Shown here: one piece after another, positions 14,697 through 21,194 of the stretch
How positions within the stretch are numbered: the first letter of the stretch is position 1
Layout: every line of letters begins with the position of its first letter
From: a virus
Virus record (IMG/VR): IMGVR_UViG_3300036820_000650
Span: 1-30,755 of that record
Reading direction: 5' to 3' (one strand)
DNA: 30,755 nt
Notes under the pieces: model-generated
What the model was told of the DNA's origin: nothing
Database searches by the model: none
Seen by the model: the letters and a program-made list of their open reading frames with translations, nothing else
Position numbers and translations under genes: made by a program

Positions 14697-14830
14697 GATT
14701 CAAGGATCTGGGGGCCTTGCTTGAATTCGGCCTTGGTGCCCAGGAAATGGACGACATGGAACTTACCGATCTATTTGGTTGGTATGAAGTCCTGGTTGAG
14801 TATTCAAAAGAGATGAAACCCCATGGCTGA
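14636..14830 (+). CDS. Tail chaperone extension reached by predicted -1 frameshift
   Basis: The -1 frame relative to the chaperone gene is open from 14636 (after TGA at 14633) to TGA at 14828. It has no suitably placed start codon, yet encodes a protein-like segment, TIIRFKDLGALLEFGLG and MELTDLFGWYEVLVEY. In the overlap, zero-frame codons ATG GGC CCT TTA contain two overlapping slippery heptamers, G GGC CCT (14642-14648) and C CCT TTA (14645-14651). A second candidate, G GAA AAA (14672-14678), lies shortly after an AAGGAGG motif (14661-14667) of the type that stimulates slippage. Either site gives a fusion of 163 residues starting at 14340. The stop overlaps the tape measure start by 8 bases. 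Confidence 0.7.
   Translation, partial: SDGPFRGGEGGSGKRALTIIRFKDLGALLEFGLGAQEMDDMELTDLFGWYEVLVEYSKEMKPHG
14642..14651 (+). promoter_or_regulatory. Candidate -1 frameshift site GGGCCCTTTA
   Basis: This 10-base run contains two X XXY YYZ heptamers in the correct phase: GGGCCCT and CCCTTTA. It sits just inside the 5' limit of the region where the two frames overlap. Both tRNAs could re-pair after moving back one base. Confidence 0.5.
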
Positions 14831-16622
14831 AAATGAAGATCAGTCAATCCTCAAAGTTTTAGTCGAGCTGACCGATGAGATATCGGAACCACTTCACGGC
14901 ATTCAGGAACGTGTCGAATCCTTTGATCATTCTCTTGAGGATTTGAGTGCTGCATTTGCTGGTCTGTTCGGCTCCTACGAAATCCTTGAGCACATCATAG
15001 AACCCGCAGCTAGCTTTCAAACAGCTCAAACAGGTATAGCGCTAGCGGCCGGGCTATCCGCTGAAAAGCTTGATGAACTCAAAGAGCAGGCATACGCCTT
15101 ATCCGTTGTATTGCCGCGTTCGGCCGAGGACATCGCTGGCGCGCAAGAGGAACTGTACAAGACTCTTGGCAATATCGATACGGTAAAGGATGTAATTGAT
15201 CAAGCTACAAAGATGGGTGAGGTCATGGGGGGAAGTGCCACAGAAGGTGCCCAACTTCTGGCTACCACTTATCAAAACCTAGGGGACTTAAGCACACCAG
15301 TGGCCGATAAAATGCAGATCATGGCCAATAAGCTTACCTACTTGCTAACTGTTTTCCCGCGAACCGGCGCAAGTGCAAGCCAAACGGCCAACAGTTTCGC
15401 CCGGGTGGCTGCAGCTACAAAGAGTTTTGGTGTGTCAGTAGACGATACGCTAGCTCTTATGTCGGAATTGGCTCGTTTACATGTTGGTGTGGGTGGCCGC
15501 GGGGCTGGCATCTATGCGCAGGAGATCATTACAGCTTTGGGAGAACTTGATACACACGGTGTCCCTAAACTTGAAAAGTATGGGTTGATAATAGCAAAGA
15601 CTAGGGCCGGGCAACTCGAGCTTGTAAAAACGCTGAGAATGCTCGCTGATATGCCTGCTGCCAAGCAGGCAAGCATCCTCGGTCATCTAGGCGAGCGCGG
15701 TCAATACTTAGCACTCTTACTACCTCATTTGAAAGACTTGATTGATGTGCAGAAAAACTATGCAGCCATCACGGCGCAGACAGGGGAGGAAGACAAGGCT
15801 GTAGCCGTCATAGGGGCTACTTTAAATGTAAAAATTCAAGAGTTGAAGAATAGCTTCATCTCCCTAGCTGATAGTTTAGGTACATTCGCATTGCCACAAA
15901 TAACTGCGTTGACGGATTTGATGACCGACGCTGCAAAAGCCTTACTTACCTTTCTTGACAAGCACCCCAAATGGTCTGTTTTTATCGCTGATGTAGTCTT
16001 GGCGACCACAGCGGCGCTTGCTTTAGGTGGGGCTATCAAGATAGTGAGTGTGGCTTGGGGTTTGCTGAACACTGTCGTCGAAGCGACCGGCCTCATAAGT
16101 GTTGTAAAGAACTTGTGGTTGATTACTAGTCTGCTGGGTGACTTGACACTTGAGTCGTTGCCGGCTTTTATTGGTCTGCTTTTTGGGGCTGTGAGTCCGG
16201 TCGGTTGGATTCTTCTCGGGGTCGCCGCCGTGGCTGTCATCAGCTATGAGATATATAAGCATTGGGACGCGATCTCAAATGCCATTGGGAAGGCTGTTGA
16301 GTATCTGCACGATTTCATCGCTTACGGACTTGGCATATCGAAAGGAGGCACGCTTGATACTTTATTGGGAAACGCTTTGGGACAATCCGCTTATTCGAGT
16401 GAGTTGGATCTGAGGTCGCGCGGCACGCCTTTTATTGGCGGTGCTCCCAACTCCCAATTGACTTTCCACTATGCTCCGACCATTCATCACAGCGGCAGCG
16501 CGCAGGGATTGAAAGAAGTGCTTCAGGAGCATGGTGACGATATGCTGGGCAAGATCGAGGAACAACAACGTCAGCAACAGCGCCTAGCCTTCAAAGACCC
16601 AACACTGGCCCCGAGTTTTTAA
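14823..16622 (+). CDS. Tape measure protein
   Basis: A 599-residue mainly helical protein following the chaperone. It starts AENEDQSILKVLVELTDEIS, contains helices with LTYLLTVFPRTGASASQTANSFARVAAATKSFG (a tape-measure-like element of the TP901/P2 T family), two hydrophobic stretches (VFIADVVLATTAALALGGAI near 375-395 and a longer one near 455-485, LFGAVSPVGWILLGVAAVAV), and a glutamine-rich tail (EEQQRQQQRL). It spans the tail tube lumen and sets tail length; at about 0.15 nm per residue it predicts about 90 nm. The hydrophobic parts may insert in the host membrane during DNA entry. It is compact compared with many tape measures. Confidence 0.85.
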   Translation: MAENEDQSILKVLVELTDEISEPLHGIQERVESFDHSLEDLSAAFAGLFGSYEILEHIIEPAASFQTAQTGIALAAGLSAEKLDELKEQAYALSVVLPRSAEDIAGAQEELYKTLGNIDTVKDVIDQATKMGEVMGGSATEGAQLLATTYQNLGDLSTPVADKMQIMANKLTYLLTVFPRTGASASQTANSFARVAAATKSFGVSVDDTLALMSELARLHVGVGGRGAGIYAQEIITALGELDTHGVPKLEKYGLIIAKTRAGQLELVKTLRMLADMPAAKQASILGHLGERGQYLALLLPHLKDLIDVQKNYAAITAQTGEEDKAVAVIGATLNVKIQELKNSFISLADSLGTFALPQITALTDLMTDAAKALLTFLDKHPKWSVFIADVVLATTAALALGGAIKIVSVAWGLLNTVVEATGLISVVKNLWLITSLLGDLTLESLPAFIGLLFGAVSPVGWILLGVAAVAVISYEIYKHWDAISNAIGKAVEYLHDFIAYGLGISKGGTLDTLLGNALGQSAYSSELDLRSRGTPFIGGAPNSQLTFHYAPTIHHSGSAQGLKEVLQEHGDDMLGKIEEQQRQQQRLAFKDPTLAPSF

Positions 16623-16633
16623 AGGATGCACAA

Positions 16634-16813
16634 ATGATAACCAAAGAACAGTTGATAGCACGGTCGCTTGAATTGGGGCTTGACATGCGTGACTGGGAAG
16701 AGCCCAGGATTCAACAGATACTCAACATCGTGAATGAGCCGGTCTGCTTTCCGAAAGTAGAACCTAAGTTTAAAGATGACTGGTGGAACACACCAATCTC
16801 CTACATCTATTGA
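16634..16813 (+). CDS. Small hypothetical protein, 59 aa
   Basis: AAGGA precedes ATG 16634. The 59 residues (MITKEQLIARSLELGLD at the start, SYIY at the end) form a helical and tryptophan-containing, acidic protein (MRDWEEP, KFKDDWWNTP). No family recognised. It sits between tape measure and the U-like gene; the TGA at 16811 overlaps possible TTG starts of the latter, suggesting coupled translation. Confidence 0.5.
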   Translation: MITKEQLIARSLELGLDMRDWEEPRIQQILNIVNEPVCFPKVEPKFKDDWWNTPISYIY

Positions 16814-16824
16814 ATTTGGCCCAC

Positions 16825-17397
16825 ATGTTCGCTAGTTTCGGTACGCTCAGCTTCGAGGTGCTCGCCTCCCCCACAAAGTGGGAGACAGGAAAGAAGTACA
16901 GCTACGCCAAAGTTGAGGTAATTGGTGCGCCACCGATTTTACAATGGATCTATGACGACTTGCGCCATGTGGAAATAACCATCATGTTGCATCAGCTTTG
17001 GTGTAATCCGCAGGGAGCCATTCAACAGTTCGCCTTGCTGGCGAATACTCATGCCGCGCAGAACTTTGTCCTGGGGAATGGTACGAATCTGGGCCAGTTC
17101 GTGATTGAGTCTTTGCACTCCAAGCGTGAGTGGATGGGAGACAACGGCTATCTAGTGCAGGCAGAGCTTGAAATTACTCTGATGGAGTATGTGGCCTCTG
17201 CGCTGCCTCAGGGTGCTCCTCCGGCCGATGCAACAGCTCTGGGTGTAGCTGCGCCCGCCGTAAGCAATCCTCAGTTCGTGACGCCGGGTCAGGCGATTCA
17301 GACCGTTCCATCCTCTGCTGCGCCTGATGGAATCGCATTTAATCCCAGTGGTTATCAAGCCGTACCGCTGGAAACGATTGCGAGAGCTGGAAACTAG
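16825..17397 (+). CDS. P2 U-like tail protein
   Basis: From ATG 16825 the protein begins MFASFGTLSFEVLASPTKWE, then KKYSYAKVEVIGAPPILQWIYDDLRHVEITIMLHQLWCNP and GYLVQAELEITLMEYV, closely following the plan of the P2 gpU family (a beta-rich domain with F-V-L/SP, L-W-I and a final L-E-I-T strand). The last 50 residues are proline and alanine-rich. GpU is needed for completing functional P2-type tails. The start is unsure: TTG 16810 (overlapping the previous TGA) and TTG 16819 are in frame and none has a clear ribosome binding site. Length from ATG is 190 residues. Confidence 0.7.
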   Translation: MFASFGTLSFEVLASPTKWETGKKYSYAKVEVIGAPPILQWIYDDLRHVEITIMLHQLWCNPQGAIQQFALLANTHAAQNFVLGNGTNLGQFVIESLHSKREWMGDNGYLVQAELEITLMEYVASALPQGAPPADATALGVAAPAVSNPQFVTPGQAIQTVPSSAAPDGIAFNPSGYQAVPLETIARAGN

Positions 17398-17658
17398 ATG
17401 CGGTTAATTTGGACTCCATCAGGTAATTCTACTTGCTCCATTGCTGATTGCGATTACAAGAGTTTATGGGAAGGTAAGTGCTATGCTCACATACTCGGCA
17501 AACAACCTAAGTTTTCCTTCGAACGTTTTAAAGAGCTCAATGAGCTCGCAGCTCGAAAAGACGAACTCTTGTGGACTAGTCTTGGTGAGCGCATTACGCT
17601 TGAGGAAGGTGAGATGATCCTTCGACGGATACAGGAAGGGAACTCAGATTGCCCATAG
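17398..17658 (+). CDS. Small protein with N-terminal zinc-finger-like motif, 86 aa
   Basis: ATG follows the previous stop directly. The N-terminal part CSIADCDYKSLWEGKCYAH has the C-x4-C-x8-C-x2-H spacing seen in zinc fingers accompanying phage HNH-type proteins. The rest is helical and charged (FERFKELNELAARKDELLW, EEGEMILRRIQEG). No nuclease motif is visible, so it may be a remnant or regulator. It interrupts the U-X-D order of tail genes. Confidence 0.5.
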   Translation: MRLIWTPSGNSTCSIADCDYKSLWEGKCYAHILGKQPKFSFERFKELNELAARKDELLWTSLGERITLEEGEMILRRIQEGNSDCP

Positions 17659-17936
17659 TCGTAATTCCGGGGCAAGAATCCCCCTATCTCTTGAACACAG
17701 TCCTGGCGGCGATGACCTATCCCACGCCGCCGTCCCAGGGTCTGCTGTACACGGCGAAAGGGGATCGTTGGGACAATATCGCTTACGCAATGTACGGTGA
17801 TCCCACACAGGTAGAATCATTGATTCAGAATAATCCTGGGGTGCCGGTCGCCGACTACGTGGCAGCAGGCACTCCGCTCTTTGTTCCGCTGATCGAGGTG
17901 AGTACGACCTCTACATCAAGTACACCCTGGGGCTGA
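17649..17936 (+). CDS. P2 X-like tail protein with LysM domain
   Basis: TTG 17649 overlaps the preceding gene by 10 bases and follows a GGAAGGGAA purine stretch. The 95-residue product has a proline-rich start and a LysM-like module, YTAKGDRWDNIAYAMYGD, then SLIQNNPGVPVADYVAAGTPLFVPL (residues about 37-82), as in tail protein X. GpX connects baseplate hub and tail parts and may contact peptidoglycan-like folds. Position directly before D (with one small gene between) agrees with the P2-type gene order. Confidence 0.75.
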   Translation: MPIVVIPGQESPYLLNTVLAAMTYPTPPSQGLLYTAKGDRWDNIAYAMYGDPTQVESLIQNNPGVPVADYVAAGTPLFVPLIEVSTTSTSSTPWG

Positions 17937-17938
17937 GC

Positions 17939-18160
17939 ATGAATAAACTTTGCCGTTACTGCGGGCAACCGATGAAACCGAAGGGCATAAAGAAATTGCC
18001 CAATGAGTATGATCATGCACAAGGTTGTCCTTACAGCAGGAATGAGAAATTCAAGTGCGGCCATCCGAAGACCAAGGAGAATACCTGGGCACCCCCGAGA
18101 TGCCGCACTTGCCATAATGAGATACAGCGTAAAGCCAAGCAAAGGAAGAAATGCAAGTAG
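17939..18160 (+). CDS. Small HNH-associated zinc-finger-like protein, 73 aa
   Basis: The 73 residues contain CRYCGQPM near the start and CGHPKTKENTWAPPRCRTCHNEIQRKAK near the end. The second part is a zinc-finger pattern that I know from the ends of phage HNH nucleases (C-GH-x-x-x-x-NT ... CR-x-C). No HNH catalytic core is present. The basic tail (KRKKCK-like) suggests nucleic acid binding. The gene overlaps D by 10 bases. It may be a cut-down mobile gene. Confidence 0.5.
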   Translation: MNKLCRYCGQPMKPKGIKKLPNEYDHAQGCPYSRNEKFKCGHPKTKENTWAPPRCRTCHNEIQRKAKQRKKCK

Positions 18161-19182
18161 CAACCCCACAATGGCAAATGCTCTATGGAGGGACCAATAT
18201 CACTGGTAACCTCAATCAGCATGATGCCCGTGTGGATTACTACGAGGTAATCGGGGGCAAAGCCAACCATTTAGAGATAACGCTTGAGGATGCTTCGAAA
18301 GCGTTTCAGAACAATCCACCGACGGCGGGCACTGTAGTAGGGCTGTCCATTGGGTACGTAGGCGCTAGTCTCGTCAATTGTGGGAACTTCGAAGTAGACG
18401 AATGGCAATTTAATGGTCCTCCCGATCTCTTTGTGCTGCGTTGCCTGCAGGCCGGCATCTCTCAGTCCCTGCGCACACCAAAGTCAGTAGCCTGGAACAA
18501 CATGGATTTGACAGCGATTGCCAATCAGATCGCGAACAACTATGGGATGACGGCCGTCGTCGACGCAGTTGTTCCCAATGTTTACTACACAAGACTTACC
18601 CAGAGACTGGAGTCAGATCTTGGCTTCCTGCACAGAATCTCTAACGCTCATAACTACGACTTTCAGATTCGTGGGAGTCAGCTGGTCTTTTATTCGCGTC
18701 CCCAGCTTGAGGCAGCAAATCCTGTTGCTACTCTGGCGAAGACGGATGTTAACCGTTTCCGTATCCACAAGCAGCATGTGGGCCACAGATCATACAAGAG
18801 TGCGAAGGTTGGATATTTCAATCCTCAGTCAAAAGCTTTAGTCCAGCAGCTTGCGACCGATCCTAACGCTACCTCGCAGGACATTCTGAACATCGTCGAG
18901 CGGATGGAGAACACACAGCAGGCGACGTTGCGGGCTGCGTCTCACTTGCACACTGCGAACATGCTTCAAATCGAAGGTGAATTTACAATTCCGGGGACGA
19001 TGCTGTTCCGGGCCGGGAACACGATGATGATTCAGGGCTTTGGTGACTTTGACAGTGTTAAATTTATCATTCACAAGGCCAGGCATACAATGACCCCGCG
19101 GGGCTACTACACAACCTTGACGCTCCGCAATACGATCGTGGGAACGCTAACCCAGATCATCGATGACACGTATTTAGAGTGA
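18151..19182 (+). CDS. P2 D-like late control / baseplate hub protein
   Basis: ATG 18151 with AAGGA close upstream. The 343 residues include QMLYGGTNITGNLNQ, YYEVIGGKANHLEITLEDASKAFQNN, TVVGLSIGYVG, GNFEVDEWQFNGPPDLFVLRCLQAGI, LTAIANQIANNYGMTAVVDAVVP, YTRLTQRLESDLGFLHRISNAHNYDFQIRGSQLVFY and LRAASHLHTANMLQIEGEFTIPGTMLFRAGNTMMIQGFGDFDSVKFI. This is the gpD family, the P2 counterpart of hub proteins such as T4 gp27. It forms the trimeric hub above the spike. Gene order X, D, V supports it strongly. Confidence 0.85.
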   Translation: MQVATPQWQMLYGGTNITGNLNQHDARVDYYEVIGGKANHLEITLEDASKAFQNNPPTAGTVVGLSIGYVGASLVNCGNFEVDEWQFNGPPDLFVLRCLQAGISQSLRTPKSVAWNNMDLTAIANQIANNYGMTAVVDAVVPNVYYTRLTQRLESDLGFLHRISNAHNYDFQIRGSQLVFYSRPQLEAANPVATLAKTDVNRFRIHKQHVGHRSYKSAKVGYFNPQSKALVQQLATDPNATSQDILNIVERMENTQQATLRAASHLHTANMLQIEGEFTIPGTMLFRAGNTMMIQGFGDFDSVKFIIHKARHTMTPRGYYTTLTLRNTIVGTLTQIIDDTYLE

Positions 19183-19191
19183 GGTGAATGT

Positions 19192-19401
19192 GTGACCGTA
19201 TCCAGGGAACTTACCAAGAAAGAGGAAATGGTCCTGATTTTGATTGCCAAGGGCCGAAGTGACCGGGATATAGCAACTGAGATGGCCATAAGCATTAACA
19301 CGGTAAAGAACTACGGTTACAGCATCAGAAACAAACTTGGGATGGATGATCGTGTCAGTATGGCCATGCACGCGGTCAGAGTGGGTTTGATAATACCATG
19401 A
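19192..19401 (+). CDS. Stand-alone LuxR-type helix-turn-helix protein
   Basis: GTG 19192 follows GAGGTGA with a 4-base spacer. Nearly all of the 69 residues form a LuxR/GerE-type domain: LTKKEEMVLILIAKG, then the helix-turn-helix SDRDIATEMAISINTVKNYGYSIRNKLG, then DDRVSMAMHAVRVGLI. There is no receiver or ligand-binding domain. It should bind DNA, perhaps as a dimer, and might regulate phage or host transcription. It lies in the tail operon between D and an HNH gene that overlaps its stop (ATGA), so these two may have arrived together. Target unknown. Confidence 0.8.
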   Translation: MTVSRELTKKEEMVLILIAKGRSDRDIATEMAISINTVKNYGYSIRNKLGMDDRVSMAMHAVRVGLIIP

Positions 19402-19859
19402 AACGACCAAAACCAAAGATATGGCCAGATCATGTAATTGCCAGCGCAACTAAGCGCAGAGGAGTGAAACGCTCTCCTGAAATGTGTAAGAGGATGTCAG
19501 AGGCCCACATGGGTAAGAAGCTCCCGCCTCGGTCACCGGAATGGTGCTCAAAAATATCCTTAGTACATCGAGGAATGGGGCATTCTGAAGAAACAAGAAA
19601 AAAGCTTGCTCTGATAAACACCAAGCATGGAAATGCACGACGCTCTGTCCGCTATAGGGCTTGGGAGCGCGCAGTTAAAGTGAGAGATAACAGAACGTGT
19701 AGATATTGTGGTAAGGCTGATCTCAAAGGCAGAAATTGTCAAGCACATCACATTCTTGACTATGCAACTCATATCGAAGAGCGCTACAACGTAGACAATG
19801 GGCTGACTTTATGTGTCTCCTGTCACGCCAAAGAACCTAAAATTAAGAAAGAGACGTAA
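19398..19859 (+). CDS. Free-standing HNH homing endonuclease with NUMOD3 motifs
   Basis: The 153-residue basic protein carries NUMOD3-like repeats (KRSPEMCKRMSEAHMGKK at about 24-41 and SEETRKKLALIN at 63-74) and a C-terminal HNH domain: CRYCG (Cys 101, 104), QAHHILDYA (His 117, 118), NVDNGLTLCVSCHA (Asn 131 or 134, Cys 139 and 142). These are the DNA-binding and catalytic elements of group I homing endonucleases. It would cut a target in related phages that lack the gene and promote its own spread. The ATG overlaps the stop of the LuxR-type gene. Confidence 0.82.
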   Translation: MKRPKPKIWPDHVIASATKRRGVKRSPEMCKRMSEAHMGKKLPPRSPEWCSKISLVHRGMGHSEETRKKLALINTKHGNARRSVRYRAWERAVKVRDNRTCRYCGKADLKGRNCQAHHILDYATHIEERYNVDNGLTLCVSCHAKEPKIKKET

Positions 19860-20477
19860 ATGAGCGAAGTCTACACACAGCAGTTTCATCCAGCATTCCG
19901 CACCGGTCTTGTCTATGCTGTACAGATAAGTCCATTTCCCGCTTGTCAGGTTCAATTTCCAGATAGAGGCGGGATTGTTACCACGTGGTTGCAGATTAGT
20001 TATCCCTGCACCGGTCCTAATAAATTCTTTTGGTTACCTGCGATTGGGGATCAGGTAAAAGTGTCGATGGACGAAAACGACGAGTACGGCTCAGTTGATG
20101 GCAGTCTCTACTCACTGATCGACGGACCGCCAGCCGGCGCCTCGACGACGACGTTCATCATCGAGTTCTCTGACGGATCGGTGCTGATGTACGATACAGC
20201 CACGCACGCATTGACTGTGACTTTGGGCTCAAGCGCCACTGCGATATTGCAGAGCGCTGCGGGAGGCTCGATTGCTTTGGATTCGTCAGGCGGGATTCAG
20301 ATTAGTGTCGCTACTACCTTGTCGATTACCCAAGGGACTGGCGACACAGACTCACTTGCTCTCGTATCGTTGCTTGTTGCCGCATTCAACAGCCACGTCC
20401 ACTCGGCTGATGATACTCCGCCAACGGTCCAGTGGACCCCAGCAACAGTAGCTACTCCGTTTGTGAAGGTGACATAA
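19860..20477 (+). CDS. P2 V-like baseplate spike protein
   Basis: The 205-residue protein starts on the base after the HNH stop. It has RTGLVYAVQISPFPACQVQFPDRGGIVTTWLQISYP, FFWLPAIGDQVKVSMDENDE, then a beta-rich repetitive part (FIIEFSDGSVLMYDTATHALTV, GGSIALDSSGGIQISVA) and FNSHVHSADD (His 179, His 181). The OB-like domain followed by a beta helix is the gpV plan, and the HxH motif is the iron-binding element at the tip of P2-type spikes. It pierces the host outer membrane. This supports a Gram-negative-type host. Confidence 0.85.
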   Translation: MSEVYTQQFHPAFRTGLVYAVQISPFPACQVQFPDRGGIVTTWLQISYPCTGPNKFFWLPAIGDQVKVSMDENDEYGSVDGSLYSLIDGPPAGASTTTFIIEFSDGSVLMYDTATHALTVTLGSSATAILQSAAGGSIALDSSGGIQISVATTLSITQGTGDTDSLALVSLLVAAFNSHVHSADDTPPTVQWTPATVATPFVKVT

Positions 20478-20480
20478 GTT

Positions 20481-20711
20481 ATGAGCACAAGGCACACGAT
20501 CTATGCAAGTGATTTAGACAAGGATGAGCTTTCTATATTTTGGGACTATGCTAACTTGGCTTACTTTGTTGAGGTTAAATCAATGAAGGGAAGGCAAGAG
20601 AATCTAACCTCTGAATATGTGATTGTGCCTTTACCAGAAAGGTTAAGGCTAGCACTTGGGCTTTCTCCTGATGGCCCGGGAAGCATCACTGATAAAGACG
20701 CTAGAATCTAA
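20481..20711 (+). CDS. Small hypothetical protein, 76 aa
   Basis: AAGGTG lies about 9 bases before ATG 20481. The product has DLDKDELSIFWDYANLAYFVEVKSMKG and a short C-terminal helical stretch with a glycine/proline turn. It lies between spike and wedge genes, which are usually adjacent, so it is probably an accessory insertion. The stop shares one base with the next ATG (TAATG). No family recognised. Confidence 0.5.
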   Translation: MSTRHTIYASDLDKDELSIFWDYANLAYFVEVKSMKGRQENLTSEYVIVPLPERLRLALGLSPDGPGSITDKDARI

Positions 20712-21160
20712 TGGCCTCCATCCCCTACGCAACGGCCGCAAACATCCAGTCCCAAAGCTGGAGTCTGGAGCTTGACTCGACAGCGGGCGGAGGGCAAGGA
20801 AGTGGCCTAGGCAAAATTGTGCAGGGAATAGGCGATATTCACCAATGCCTGCAAATCCTGTTCTCAACTATTCCTGGGGAAGATCCTTGGCGGCCAACGT
20901 TCGGATGCAACCTGCTTAGCTTTCTCGACATGCCGCTCGCGGCCGCTATTCCGGCCATTGTTTCGGCAGTTACTGATGCCATCAATATTTGGGAACCACG
21001 CATTATCTTAGAGGGTGTACAAGCTAGCTATTCCCCTGCGGAGATAAGTCAGCTTACAATCACTGTGACCTGGCAGCCCAACTTAGGAACTCAGACGCCC
21101 ACGTCGAGCACCATTGGTCTGCAAACCACAATCTTGATAGTGCCGGGAGGAACAACCTAG
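20711..21160 (+). CDS. P2 W / gp25-like baseplate wedge protein
   Basis: The 149-residue protein includes SLELDSTAGGGQGSGLGKIVQGIGDIHQCLQILFSTIPGEDPWRPTFGCNLLSFLDMPLAAAIPAIVSAVTDAINIWEPRIILEGV, the hallmark of the gp25/W family (a helix ending in I-L-T-x-x-GE-x-x-x-x-P-FG, then a helix and WEPR). It is part of the wedge that holds the sheath start ring. Its ATG overlaps the previous stop by one base. Confidence 0.85.
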   Translation: MASIPYATAANIQSQSWSLELDSTAGGGQGSGLGKIVQGIGDIHQCLQILFSTIPGEDPWRPTFGCNLLSFLDMPLAAAIPAIVSAVTDAINIWEPRIILEGVQASYSPAEISQLTITVTWQPNLGTQTPTSSTIGLQTTILIVPGGTT

Positions 21161-21194
21161 ATGGCCGTCGCGACTGCATTGCGCGGGGTGAGCC

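Noticed and set aside
14697-14822. Separate gene for the chaperone extension
   Set aside because: No start codon with a ribosome binding site at a suitable place in that frame; the frameshift explains it better.
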